Assembly: GCA_021399445.1 (NCBI GenBank)
Contig: JAJTUQ010000001.1
Span: 5,766,001 to 5,830,000, forward strand
Length of the DNA stretch: 64,000 nucleotides
Direction of reading: 5' to 3'
Source of the DNA: Xylogone sp. PMI_703
Taxonomy: Eukaryota > Ascomycota > Leotiomycetes
In this document: piece after piece, positions 1-11,486 of the stretch
Numbering within the stretch: position 1 is the first letter of the stretch
Layout: each line of letters opens with the position of its first letter
Program-made: the position numbers and the translations under genes
The notes under the pieces: model-generated
Told to the model about the DNA's origin: nothing
Database searches by the model: none
Seen by the model: only the letters and a program-made list of their open reading frames with translations

Positions 1-48
1 TGCCAATTTGGTTAATTTCTAAACATTCTAACTTTGTTCTCATTATAG

Positions 49-1999
49 GTTCTATCTCTCCCAACTGCAGCCTCCAATGGATACAATCGATTCGATATTC
101 GTGGAACGTATATGCTCTCAAACCTCCTCCAGGAGCTGACGCTGGCTAGAGAGAACGGAAGAAAGACAATTATTCTAGACGAAGCAAGACTGAATGAGAA
201 CCCAGTCAATCGGTTATCCAGATTGATCAGGGATACCTTCTGGGAAGGACTCACACGTCGTATCGATGGCTCTGTCATTGAGGTGGCCGGCAGAGATCCA
301 AAGGATTGGACTGATAATCCACGTCCAAGAATCTACGTTCCAATTGGAGCGCCAGAGCAGTATGAGTACTACAAGAAGGTGGCTCAAGACCGGCCAGAGA
401 TCAATCTGGATGTCTGCCAATTGCCAGCAGATATTACACCCGAATATGTCAGATCGCTCAATGACAAGCCCGGCTTGCTTGCAGTTGCTATGGAAAAGGT
501 CAGGAATCCTAAGACCGGTGAAGAAGAGCTTCACGGTCTGCCATTCGTCGTTCCAGGAGGACGGTTCAACGAACTGTACGGCTGGGATTCATATATGGAG
601 TCACTGGGATTGTTGGTGAATGATAAGGTTCACCTTGCCAAGTCCATGGTCTTGAATTTCTGTTTCTGCATCGAGCATTATGGCAAGATCCTTAACGCTA
701 CCAGATCATACTATCTGTGCCGATCTCAACCCCCATTTCTCACAGATATGGCACTCCGAGTCTATGAAAAGATCAAGCATGAGCCAGGTGCAATCGAATT
801 CCTACGAACCGCCATTCTTGCTGCAATCAAGGAGTATCACAGTGTCTGGGTTTCAGAACCACGTCTTGATCCCATTACTGGTCTCTCTCGCTATAGACCT
901 CAGGGTCTGGGTGTCCCGCCCGAAACCGAAGCGACGCACTTTACCCATATAATTGAGCCATATGCCAAAAAGCATGGCATGACCTTTTCTGAATTTGTCC
1001 ACGCTTATAACCACGATCAAGTCTCTGAGCCAGAGCTGGACGAGTACTTCATGCACGACCGAGCCGTCCGAGAATCTGGCCATGATACTTCCTACAGATT
1101 GGAGAGGATCTGTGCCAACCTTGCGACAATTGATCTTAACTCACTTCTTTACAAGTACGAAACTGACATTGCTCGGACCATTCGCAACCTGTTCAATGAT
1201 CGCCTCGAGATTCCTCCGGAATTTGCTGTGGGGCCAGTCAAGGCAGGAGACTTCCAGTCTTCGGCTATGTGGGATAGACGGGCGAAACAGAGAAGACTTG
1301 CAATCAACAAATACCTCTGGAATGAGGACAAGGGCATGTTCTTTGATTACGACACTATCAAGAAAGAGCAGAGTGTCTACGAGTCCTGTACCACGTTTTG
1401 GGCCATGTGGGCTGGTTTAGCCACACCAAAGCAGGCAGCCAAATTAGTCTCCATTGCAATCCCCTTGTTTGAGGCTGAGGGTGGTTTATTGTCTGGAACA
1501 GAAAAGTCACGAGGTGAGATCACGCTGGACCGACCAAATCGACAGTGGGATTATCCATATGGCTGGGCTCCACAGCAAATGCTGGCCTGGACTGGACTGC
1601 AGAGGTATGGCTATACAGAAGATGCGGAGCGTCTTGCATACAAATGGCTCTTCATGATAACCAAGGCATTTGTCGATTACAACGGTGTTGTTGTTGAGAA
1701 ATACGATGTCACTCGATCGGTAGATCCTCATCGAGTGGACGCTGAATATGGTAATCAAGGTCTGGACTTTAAGGGTGTAGCTAAAGAGGGGTGAGTAAAA
1801 GCAGTTTGATATTTTGTCTCCGCCACAGCGGGAAGGATGCTAACAAAGTGTTATCAGATTTGGCTGGGTCAATGCAAGCTACGTCTACGGGCTTCAAATC
1901 ACAAACGCCCATATGCGGCGTGCCTTGGGCACGCTCACTCCGTACCCGCAATACGCCAAAGCAACGGAGGTACAAGACCTGGATGACCTCCAGATCTAG
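49..1999 (+). CDS. treB: Neutral trehalase, 3' part (5' end outside window)
   Basis: Hydrolyses intracellular trehalose to glucose in the cytosol (GH37 neutral trehalase), mobilising storage sugar during germination and stress recovery. The window begins in an intron; the acceptor is at 47-48. Exons are 49-1790 and 1858-1999, with intron GTGAGT...GATGCTAACAA...CAG. They give 627 C-terminal residues; fungal neutral trehalases are about 740 long, so roughly the N-terminal 110-120, with the regulatory phosphorylation region, are missing. Both family signatures are present: [14 protein letters not shown] near nt 555-600 and [11 protein letters not shown] near nt 1543-1575. The C-terminal block [15 protein letters not shown] straddles the last intron. 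NTH1 in yeast and treB in Aspergillus are the expected orthologues. I am very sure of the family; the start and any calcium-binding motif cannot be seen. Confidence 0.96.
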
Positions 2000-4313
2000 T
2001 TGGGAGTCATCTTCGTCTATCAAAACAAAATGGCTCCTAGTGACGCCACTGTTTTTCTTTTTCTAAAATTTTCTGTCTGATGAGAGGTGACAGCAGTCCT
2101 CTGGCAACCCATGATCCGTGGGACTGATCGGCGCCTTATACCCCGATAGAGTGTTGGCATTGATGAATAGAGGTGATGGTGCTCCTTTTGCATTCGGAGG
2201 CGCCTTCTTGCATGGTTCCTTCTCCTTTTCTCCTATTGCTGTCAAATTCTCAAACGCACACAAAATATATTCGAGTCGCTATTTCTCTTTTAATTTATGG
2301 GCTGGTTTTTTGTTCTTGCGTTGATATGGCATGACTTTGTCTGGCTTCCATCTTAGTTTTCACGGCGTGGCGAACTCTTTCTGTACAAGTACCAGGCGGG
2401 CATTTATTTCCCTGGTGAAAATGGGCGAAGTTATTCAAACTGTCCTACTCCTATGATGGTATGATCTAGGTTGAAGTTGAAGTTGAGGGATGATGCGGGC
2501 TTTGTCAGAGGAGGAGGCAGATATTGAGAGAGATGTAAATAGGCTCTACTTAAGTTTTAGTAGGAATGATAAGGTTGTCTGGTACCTCTTTTGTTTTGAA
2601 TAGCCGATAAGACTGTAGACATGAAAGGTTAAGTCATGACAGAAAGGCTGTCAACTACTGGCTGGCCCACGTACCTGCATACTCGGCGCAAGGCTGTAAT
2701 TAGACATTGGCTTACCGTAGGTTCACTCGCAATACCGGCACTTTAAATGACGCCGGCACATCATTCCCCCCTCCATCTCAGCCTTATCATACACCCCTCT
2801 ACAGTCCCAAACACCGGTAGAGACCGGGGGCCATATCTGCAGGAGCACGAGGAAGTCACGGAATGCTCCTCCAGAGCTTCTTTCTCATCCTCGGCTGATG
2901 ACGGAATGCGGGCGGGGCGGGAATGATGGGTTGCTTCTATGGTGTGGCTCGTTTGGGTTACCTCGCTTCTTTCCTGGATAGGAGTGGCTTAGCGCGGTGT
3001 GTTACTACGTTATCCCGATAAAGGGTCGAGAGCTGCGATAAAGGAGCTTGTGGCTCAAGAAGCCGAGGCATGAAGATGCCGAGAGAGTGTGTATCTACAT
3101 GATTTTCTAAATTTGGGGATTTTTTTGTTTATCTTGATTGACTCACTTTGGTGATTGCTGGAGGAAAAGAAATGTTGCTGTGAAGGTGTATGAGTACTGT
3201 GACCATTTGAAAGGTTCCTCTCTCTTCCCCGCTCATTCACATGTTAACTATGTGCTGTAATCGATTTAACAGCCCTGGATTCCTTGTCCTGTTTTCCTCC
3301 TCATTTTTTTCCTTTTAGCATTTTAGACGATTACTACGTATGAGCGCATGATGGTAATATTCGGTGCTGATCGCAGGTTGTGGCTTCACGTGTGCATTTT
3401 CCAGGTCAGGTCTTGCATGTGCAAAAGCCGTGGCGCTGGGTTGCTGCTTAGTGAGGTTGCGCATTTGGGACTGTACTTGTAATGAGGGGGAATTTATCGT
3501 GTTGATGGGTTTGAATTTGTGGTGAGAGTTGAACTTGATTGAGAATATGCTCTCTTCATTGAATTTATAATTCCCATGCAATCATTATGATGATTGCGAA
3601 CAAGAAATGCTTTTGCCAATGTCTTCCTAATCACCTCATGGCGAAGTAAAATCAGCTCCTGTGGTACCAAGACACCGTCTGCCAACCCCATTTCGTCATA
3701 ATCCTCGCCCGCGACAGCCAATCACGGCAATCCTACCGACTGGTCCCTTTGAGCCGAGCCCGTCACCAATTCCTCTCCCCCTTCCACCACACGACCACAG
3801 CAACGCTATGATGGCCTGCCTCGACATGTCCCGAGGTGAAGCTCGTGCAATACCCGTTCTGTTCTGCTCTCCAGTGCCCCGCTAGCCCGATGTCCTCCGT
3901 CCTAACGACCGGGGCCGGGTGCATGGACGCTGTGGTTGGTTTGGTTCTGGCTTCTACTCTACTTATGACTCTATCCTGAACTTTTCTCCTCTCCTCTCCC
4001 TTTCTTCTTTCTTTTCTTTTCTTCTTTTCTCCAGACTCATTGAGTTTTGACGTATGTTGATCATTGTTCTTAGTTGGACTTGATCATCTGTTTTGTTTAT
4101 CTGTTCCTGTGTTTCCTATTAGGAGTCGTATCCAAAACTACTCTGCTCGTGTGTCACGCCTCAGCTGCGTGTTAGCAAAGTTGAATCTGCACTATAGATA
4201 TAGCAGCAGATAAAGGAGACGAGTGAATCATCTATACCAGCTACCTCAATTGGTAATAATAATACCTGTCATAAAAACCGACAATCGCCGCTCTATCGTA
4301 CCATATACCCATC
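2000..4313. other. Long intergenic region between trehalase and isocitrate lyase
   Basis: About 2.3 kb hold the trehalase 3' region and the isocitrate lyase upstream region. Short open frames occur on both strands, but none has recognisable protein content or paired splice sites. The right half carries a pyrimidine-rich tract, listed separately. I see no tRNA or other RNA gene. Confidence 0.6.
3980..4033 (+). promoter_or_regulatory. Pyrimidine (CT) tract upstream of isocitrate lyase
   Basis: Nearly uninterrupted C/T run about 280-330 nt before the isocitrate lyase start codon. CT-rich tracts near transcription start sites are common in well expressed filamentous-fungal genes. That this one marks the promoter of the glyoxylate-cycle gene is inference; no start site can be proven from sequence alone. 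Confidence 0.4.
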
Positions 4314-6141
4314 ATGGCTGCAAACAACATGCTGAATCCCCCTGCGGACCTCGAGAAGGAGGAGAAGTTGTATTTGGAGGAAGTAGAGGCCGTCAAGAAG
4401 TGGTGGAGTGACTCCCGCTGGAGATACACCAAGAGACCGTTCACTGCAGAGCAGATCGTAGCAAAGAGAGGTAATCTGAGAATTGAGTACCCCAGCAATG
4501 CTCAATCCAAGAAGCTCTGGAACATACTGGAGAGCCGATTCAAGGTCTTTTTTGCCCCTTTCTGTCTTCATCGGGGAATAATGCTAATCTCCAACGCTAT
4601 GCAGAACAAGGATGCAAGCTACACCTATGGATGCTTAGAACCGACAATGCTAACACAGATGGCTAAATACCTCGATACTGTCTATGTGTCCGGTTGGCAG
4701 TCATCGTCAACTGCTTCTTCCACTGATGAGCCTGGACCGGATCTGGCAGATTACCCATACGTATGTGACTCATGATATCATTTTGAGAAGCAGAGGCAAT
4801 GAAGGTGCTAATACATCAAGTAGACTACCGTTCCAAACAAAGTACAGCACCTTTTCATGGCTCAGCTATTTCATGACCGCAAGCAACGGGAGGAACGTGT
4901 AACCACAAAGTCGAGAGAGGCCCGAAAGAAGCTCCAGAACGTAGATTATCTCCGCCCCATCATCGCGGATGCTGATACTGGACACGGCGGATTAACTGCT
5001 GTTATGAAGCTTACTAAACTCTTCATCGAGAAAGGAGCTGCCGGTATTCATATTGAGGATCAAGCACCAGGAACAAAGAAGTGTGGCCATATGGCTGGAA
5101 AGGTTTTGGTTCCTATCAGCGAACACATCAATCGACTGGTTGCTATCCGCGCACAAGCTGATATTATGGGTATGAATTTTGCTGTGTGATACTAGCTACA
5201 GATTGAGCCGCATTCTAACTTATCTTACAGGGACCGACCTCCTTGCCATTGCCCGAACCGATGCCGAGGCTGCTACTCTGATTACGAGCACCATTGATCC
5301 TCGTGACCACGCATACATTGTTGGCTCAACAAATCCATCCGTTCAGCCACTTAACGACCTGATGATTGCTGCTGAGAGGGCCGGAAAGAGCGGTCAAGAA
5401 TTGCAAGCAATTGAGGATCAGTGGACTGCCCAAGCCGGTCTGAAACTGTTCGACGAGGCTGTCGTGGACACTATCAACGCGGGCTCCTTCCCCAACAAGA
5501 AGGAGATCGTGACCAAGTTCCTCAAGGATGTGAAGGGCAAGAGTAATGCAGAGGCCAGGGCAATTGCCAAAGGCATCACTGGTGTAGATATCTACTTTGA
5601 CTGGGATGCCCCTCGAACCCGAGAGGGATACTACAGGCTTAAGGGCGGATGCCAGTGTGCTATCAACCGAGCCATTGCCTACGCACCGCACGCCGATGCC
5701 ATCTGGATGGAGAGCAAGCTGCCCGACTATGCGCAAGCAAAGGAATTTGCTGAGGGCGTGCACGCCGTCTGGCCCGAACAGAAGCTTGCCTACAATCTCT
5801 CACCTTCCTTCAACTGGAAGACGGCCATGCCCCGAGCCGAGCAGGAGACATATATTGCCCGTCTCAGCAAGCTTGGATACTGCTGGCAGTTCATCACGCT
5901 TGCGGGTCTGCACACCACAGCCCTTATCTCGGACCAATTCGCCAGGGCGTACAGCCAGCAGGGCATGCGAGCGTACGGGGAGCTGGTGCAGGAGCCGGAG
6001 ATGGACAACGGGGTGGATGTGGTAAAGCACCAGAAGTGGAGCGGCGCAAACTACGTGGATGAGCTACTGAAGATGGTGCAGGGCGGTGTTAGCTCAACTA
6101 GCGCGATGGGCAAGGGCGTCACGGAGGACCAATTCCACTAG
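4314..6141 (+). CDS. acuD: Isocitrate lyase
   Basis: Cleaves isocitrate to glyoxylate and succinate, the entry step of the glyoxylate cycle needed on acetate, fatty acids and ethanol; usually glyoxysomal in filamentous fungi. Exons 4314-4544, 4605-4760, 4824-5169 and 5231-6141 give 547 residues, typical of the family. The catalytic signature KKCGHM lies near residue 215, followed by the AGKVLVPI block; CQCAINRA and WMESKLPDY blocks follow. The lack of an N-terminal mitochondrial presequence and the close fit to fungal isocitrate lyases argue against 2-methylisocitrate lyase. The C-terminus ends TEDQFH, not a classical SKL-type peroxisomal signal. The first intron is 60 nt and free of in-frame stops, so its retention would insert 20 residues. 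Carbon-source regulation is expected from the family but no binding site was demonstrated. Confidence 0.96.
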
Positions 6142-8057
6142 GGTCAGCCTTAGCTCGGTGTGGGGAAGGATAGGGGAGGTTAACGTTTGGAGCGGTCTGG
6201 AGCAGATTTTTTTTTTGGTCTTTGTTTTGAGGATCCAATGTTGGGAAGCATCTGGGACAGTTTTTGCATATTGAAACAACAAAAAGGCCATGTACTGTAT
6301 CATGGGCTGAGAAATGAATGCTGTATTCTTCCTTCATGTTGTCTTTCCTTTTTGTAGAGAGACAAGCTCTTGCTTAGCATTGATGTGCTTGATGAAGAAT
6401 GTAGGGAGTATGAATGGAGACATTACATTGCATCCCTGTCTTGGTTTTTTTCCAATCCACGTGCTCTGGTTTCGAGAAGGCCACCTGAGCAGCCAGGGCT
6501 ACCCACACCAGGAGACACAGGCATGCGGTACGAGGGCGGCTTACCCCATCGCTGCGCTGGAATAATTCCCGTGTGGTCGCTACTGGTAAGCGCCAGGCGT
6601 GAGGAGTCCCGTGAGGAGGTCCATCTGGTTGCTTGCCGGCCATCGTGACGTGGTACCTGACTTGTTGCGTGGCAGCCCTTTTTCTTCCAATCCAGCAGAG
6701 GGCTTCCAGCACACACACACCATCGGCAACTTTGTACCGTAGCTGGGCAGTACAGTACCAGTACTGTATGGAGGACAGCTCCGTCCCCTGAGGGCGCGGA
6801 AGCCGGCCGCTGCAAAAGCTGCAACTTCTTATTCCCCAGAAGGAGCCAGGGACCAGGCTTCGAGATAATCCATCACCGCCTTTGAAAATTTCCCGCGCTC
6901 CATTATCCAGTGTGTATGTGTCTTGTCTCCTCCATTGCTTCTTCTAGAAGGTCGGAATCAGAAATATATCTCCGAAACCCTCAGTTCCCAAATGGAGAGT
7001 TTCCTGGTGTCAGCGAAACGGCTATCCAGGGCTGAGGGGTTGGTGCTTGGGTGAGGGGTAGGGAAAGTTAAAAGTCAGATCCAGATTGCCGGCGAAAGCA
7101 GCAACCACCAGCAAGCAAGCAGCAAGCAAGCAGAACAAGCTGGGAACCACCGGCCCACCGCCTGGTTCCTCCGGGGCTGGCGCGGTGGGGCGCTGGCAAC
7201 CGAGCCTGGAACTCCTCCCCCTTCACCGTCACACACACTAACTAATACCCGCTGGTACAAGACACAGTAAAGCTGCTGGGTAGTGTTGATGTCAGTGCCA
7301 AATCTGATTGCGCTATTAATACATGCTTTGCCATGGGGCTTGCTTGCTTTGGTTGCTTTCCCCCTTGGGCACGCTGGACCTTTTTCTCTTTTACATAAAT
7401 GATTCCCCCGGTTCCCTCCCATCTTCTTCTTCTTCTTTTATAGTTTGGTTGAGATCCCTTTTAATCCTCTTTTTCTCTTTTCTTGAGCACCGGGCCAAGT
7501 CATGGTCTACGTGACTGCGCTGCCTGCCCTGGACACAAGTCGCAATTAAGCACCCTGGGGGACGTCTCGGGGACCGACAAAAAGTTGAAGATCGCCTACG
7601 CACATCGTTTCAGGAACCACAACTTTACTTTACGGATCAACATCCTCAAAAAAAAAATCATAATTAATTACGGCACCCATTTATACTCCCCGGCTTGAGG
7701 CTTTTCAATGGGCTGCCTCACAGGAACCCGTTCTCTCTGCGATTTCTCCAGTTCTGTTTTGCGTCTGTTTTCGGTTACTGCTGCGTCATCCCCGTCATCG
7801 TCATCAACATCCTCCTCCTTGTCACAGGGTCTATTATTGGCGTTATAGGATTTCTCTCCACGTGTGCTCTTTCTTGTGACCGAGTCCTCGATTTCCAGCA
7901 AACCCGACCCATTAAGGAGCTTCGTTTTTTAATACAAGACCGCGCTCGAGTTTCCCTAGTATCATAGCTACTTGGGAGTATATTATATCTTGCGCTCCTA
8001 GGAAATACCGTTGAGGCATAAAATTAAAAGGGGTAAATCGCCAGGCACTATTGCACA
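6142..8057. other. Intergenic region between isocitrate lyase and F-box gene
   Basis: About 1.9 kb. Left side is the isocitrate lyase 3' region; right side (7.4-8.0 kb) is T/C-rich and precedes the F-box gene. Overlapping short frames on both strands lack coherent protein features. Nothing else recognisable. Confidence 0.6.
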
Positions 8058-9497
8058 ATGGCAGTGTTCTTAGATCTGGAAGATGATACGGACTCTGATG
8101 TGCCAGAGCAACAGCCAGGACAGCCTCTCCATCAACACCCCGTGGAACATACCAAGGCGAACAGGGTCGCAATCTCTGCGCCTCATTGGAGTCACCTTGA
8201 ACTTCCACATGCTGTGAGGATTCCTCACGTGAAGGGCGAGAGAGCTGGTCCGGATGGGATACTACCTGAGAGACCCAATCCCAACAAGAATACCACAACT
8301 GAAGCTCTAGGATGTTATCCGTACGTTTATCTCTCCAGATACCTCAAATTTATAGAACTTGGGACCCAGTTTACTAACGTTGTTCTTGGTGTATTAGAAT
8401 CATCAAAGCTATAGCTTCCCATATTGATCTCAATACCCTCGACGCACTTTCGCGCACCTGTCGCCAAGTCCGGGAAAATTTACTGCAGTTCCGCGCACAG
8501 CTCATACAGTCTACGCTGCACTGCTCCAATGAAGATTTGTTGCCCGATCCAGAGCATACCTTCCGATACAGGGCCAGAGCGGCGGATTGGTACTTTATTG
8601 AAGTCGGGAGAGAGGGCAATACAAGTGGCAAGGCTGGGGAGTGTGCGAGGGACTTGGTTGGTGGATGTAGACGGTGCAAAAAGGTCGTTTGCCGGGTATG
8701 TTTTCACTCAAGATCTCCTTCTAGAGTATCCATGAAATGCTTCATGGAACTCCAATTGCAATACATGGACGCTAACTTTTAACCAGAACTGTACTATTAA
8801 GCCACCAGCCCCTGTTCTTCTCCAACAACGCTACCGCCGTCTCTGCAAGACCTGTTCCCGAGCTTCCCTAGAGGCTCTCACAGTACCTCATTCAATCTCT
8901 CCCTCGCATCAAAGCCATGGTTCAAGATCCCCCAGTCCAGTTACCGTCCCGCCAATGCAACCCGAGTTGCTGAAGCAAACCATCTGCCACTGTGCTTCCG
9001 CCGATGGAGTCTGGCTCTGCCAACCCTGTGGCCGTAGCCTCCGGAGCTCTGACTCCCAGTATCAGGGGATCTGGAAATGGCGAACCCGATATTTGCCCTC
9101 ACTCGGTGGCCTAGGCGTCGGTATTGGAGAGGGCAACCGCGGCGTGGAATGTGGTCGTGAAGGGGACTGTCTAGCCGCCAGAGAAGTCGAGCAAGAGATC
9201 GACTGCGATGCCGAAGATGCACGGGAGAGCATATCTCCTTCATCTAGCCCTGGAAGTGTTGGAAGCGGAAGCATGGGTCCTGGCTATGAGAGACACGAGA
9301 TCGAAGGTATTGGAGGTGTAGTGAAGAAAAAGCTAGTTCGAATGGTGAGAGTAGGTGCCTGTGTCCCTGAATTCGAGGACGAACGAAACATTGGAAGGTT
9401 TCTCGTTCGAGAAGTCGATTGTAGGGCAAGAAGTTGGTGTGGATGGTGTTGGAGGGTTGTGCCCGGCGTTAAGGATAGGGAGAGGCTGGAGTTGTGA
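8058..9497 (+). CDS. F-box domain protein with cysteine clusters
   Basis: Exons 8058-8320, 8398-8695 and 8787-9497 give 423 residues. The N-terminal 85 residues are low in complexity and acidic near the start. Residues about 88-130 resemble an F-box (leucine-rich helix with AIASHIDLNTLDALSRTCRQ), which would bind Skp1 in an SCF ubiquitin ligase. Next come Cys pairs of the form CRRCKKVVCRNC, split by intron 2, then CKTC and CHCASADGVWLCQPC, which could bind zinc. The C-terminal third is Glu/Gly/Ser-rich and basic at the end with further cysteines. Splice phases join correctly and intron 1 has a CTAAC branch. The substrate is unknown. The F-box call is by pattern only; the overall structure is well supported. 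Confidence 0.75.
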
Positions 9498-9592
9498 CTG
9501 GGTCTGGATATTTCCGTTTCATGCTTTCTCTAAAAAAGAACCCTCGGATATGGAAATTGCACGCTAATGTGCATATACGTGATATGGATACA

Positions 9593-9637
9593 CAGGGAAA
9601 TGGCTATGGAAAACAAAATCATGGGATCAATGACGGA
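9593..9637. repeat. 45-bp direct repeat, copy A
   Basis: Identical over 45 nt to 11174-11218, with similarity continuing on the right: the segment around 9681-9735 resembles 11638-11690. Copy B is therefore interrupted by about 0.4 kb that includes the minisatellite at 11341-11486. On the - strand it could encode a short hydrophobic peptide, but no full frame survives. Confidence 0.85.
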
Positions 9638-9818
9638 ATAAGGCAGATATACACCCTTAATAGGTACATATAATTCATTCAATGCGGAGAAGAGTTTAGC
9701 AGGTCAGTTTTCTCCATTCTAGTGAACTAAAACAAGCGCTGGTGAGAGTCAATTATATACATATAATGATATCTGAGCATCGGTAAGGGTAATCAAGTCC
9801 TCATGTTTACGTGCCAGG

Positions 9819-9871
9819 CTGAACGTGTATTAGCAAAATATCTTAATCGGTTTCAAGTTTAATGCACTTAC
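9819..9871 (-). other. Intron-like module, copy 1 (GTAAGT...GCTAAT...CAG)
   Basis: Read on the - strand this is a textbook fungal intron of 53 nt: donor GTAAGT, branch GCTAAT, acceptor TTCAG. Related branch-acceptor modules end at 10131, 10955 and 11917. It implies that flanking - strand sequence was once exonic. No convincing exon continues downstream. Confidence 0.5.
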
Positions 9872-9936
9872 ATTTTTTGGTTGAAGAATACTTAACTAAA
9901 ACCGATGAGCTCATCTTTGCACTAGGCGAACTCTTC

Positions 9937-10130
9937 CTAGCATTCTACACGGCTGAGCTGTCTATCGAGGGAGTAGATGACCTTGATGTCACCGCTCTTG
10001 CCAACAGAAATAGTATAAAGTCGCAGGAGTTGGAGGCTACGGTTCCAGGGCATAGCGGGAAACGAGTGGGATAGTATATTTAGATTAGGCCTTTGTAGGC
10101 TAGGCCGAGAGTAACGAATACCATGCGTAG
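9937..10130 (-). pseudogene. Exon-like fragment after intron module, copy 2
   Basis: The - strand acceptor TTGCTAATACAACTTCCAG ends at 10131. It is followed by a stop-free frame of about 64 codons ending at 9937, with the stretch LLRLYTISVGKSGDIKVIY near its end. The same acceptor context recurs at 10955 (copy 3), where the following frame is broken early. I do not recognise the protein. It may be a last exon of the local family or a relic. Confidence 0.3.
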
Positions 10131-10263
10131 CTGGAAGTTGTATTAGCAAACGACTTTATTGATTTTAAATGCGACGGTGACGACGGTCATGACAACGGTA
10201 ATAGTGTTCTTTATAAGGGATAGGGACATGCCAACCTGGATCTAGATAGACGATGGGTCGTCT

Positions 10264-10458
10264 CTAAACAGCGTCTACGTCGGGATCCTGATCCTTTCTC
10301 CGACGGCGGCAGCATTGCACGATTGATAAAGCGATAACTAGGAGTGAGATAATGAAAGAGGTAATTCCTAGAATGAACACAATGATTGATATGATCGTGG
10401 ACCGCTCCATTCCGAGTTGCTGTGTGGGTGCTTTGAGGGTAGCAATAGTGGGTACAGA
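10264..10458 (-). CDS. C-terminal exon of a single-pass membrane protein (family fragment)
   Basis: On the - strand an acceptor ATTACAG is followed by 64 codons in one frame ending in TAG. The exon encodes a Pro/Thr-rich lead, then QQLGMERS, a hydrophobic helix of about 27 residues (IISIIVFILGIT...), then a cytosolic-type basic stretch QCCRRRRKDQ and an acidic end PDVDAV. The same order (Q-x-L-x-ME, helix, basic patch, V-D-V at the end) appears at 22219-22470. No upstream exon with a convincing start is visible, so this is either the last exon of an unrecognised gene or a remnant. Confidence 0.4.
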   Translation of the reverse strand, partial: SVPTIATLKAPTQQLGMERSTIISIIVFILGITSFIISLLVIALSIVQCCRRRRKDQDPDVDAV

Positions 10459-10603
10459 CTGTAATGGGCCTTAGAGTAGTAGTATCCTTGAGAGATATTC
10501 TATCTTGTAGACAACGACGATTCCATTCAAATGTTCAAGAAAGAAAAGTGAGAGAATGGAAGGAATGGTTGGTTAGCTTGAGAGCTAGGTTGAACCTCCA
10601 TAG

Positions 10604-10652
10604 CCAGTTCAGATTCTAATGACTACTTGATTTTCCAATGGCTAGCTGAGCG
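10604..10652. repeat. Dispersed unit, copy 1 of 3
   Basis: A 40-50 nt segment (ccagttcagattctaatgac through gctagctgagc) with diverged copies at 11117-11162 and 21878-21920. The third copy lies in the second gene-poor cluster, tying the two regions together. Short and aligned by eye. Confidence 0.45.
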
Positions 10653-11173
10653 CCCTAGCGACTAACATGCTACTGCCAGTGATTTCTATGCCTGAGGGAG
10701 TTGCTCAAGTCGAGTGAGCAAGTAGCTTTATGTTGCACGGTAGGGTATAATGATCAAACATATCCTTGGGAATTGATATTCAGTCCCCTATGTATGTTCT
10801 TGCTGCAACTGGGCCTGCCGCTGGGTTGAGCAGGCGGAGGAAGATGAAGTTTTCATCTAGAGAGCCACACAGACCTGATATTGTAGGATCTTGGGGTAGG
10901 AATCGCATTTTTTACAAATTAACCGGGGAGAAAGAAGCCGCTTAATATGCGTAACTGGATGTTGAATTAGCAAAGATTTTACTGGTTTCAGGCGTGAATT
11001 CGATGATGACGACAAGTACGACAACGACACTAGGGTTCTTTATAAGGCATGGGGGATAGGGATACTAACTAGGGTCTGGACAGACGATGGAGCATCTCAA
11101 AAGATAGCACTACTAAAATACCGGATTCGAATGACCAGTTGAATTTTAATGGTTATCTAAGTGATATGGGATG

Positions 11174-11218
11174 CAGGGAAATGGCTATGGAAAACAAAAT
11201 CATGGGATCAATGACGGA
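11174..11218. repeat. 45-bp direct repeat, copy B
   Basis: Identical to 9593-9637. The continuation of the duplicated block resumes only at 11638, after an intervening segment with a minisatellite. Confidence 0.85.
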
Positions 11219-11340
11219 TAAGGCAGATATGCCTGTAATGAGTACATGTAATTCGTGAATGAAAAGGATTCTTATTCAGTGCCTAGGTCCAATCTATCTA
11301 TACTACAGGCCGTTCCATTCTCACTAGTGGTCAAACCATA

Positions 11341-11486
11341 TCATCTCTGTTCTGAGCATCATCTCTGTTCTGAGCATCATCTCTGTTCTGAGCATCATCT
11401 CTGTTCTGAGCATCATCTCTGTTCTGAGCATCATCTCTGTTCTGAGCATCATCTCTGTTCTGAGCATCATCTCTGTTCTGAGCATC
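11341..11486. repeat. 18-bp minisatellite, 8 copies, coding-compatible
   Basis: Eight near-perfect tandem copies of an 18-bp unit (catcatctctgttctgag). Because the unit is a multiple of three, the reading frame stays open: on the - strand it reads AQNRDD eight times, on the + strand EHHLCS. The - strand frame is preceded by a block with FALPSQWDS (11547-11600) that resembles FAFPQQWES at 12319-12360, which favours the - strand reading. Perfect copies imply recent expansion. Confidence 0.9.

Noticed and set aside
5326..5763. 145-codon - strand frame inside isocitrate lyase
   Set aside because: Antisense of a highly conserved enzyme; its openness follows from codon bias.
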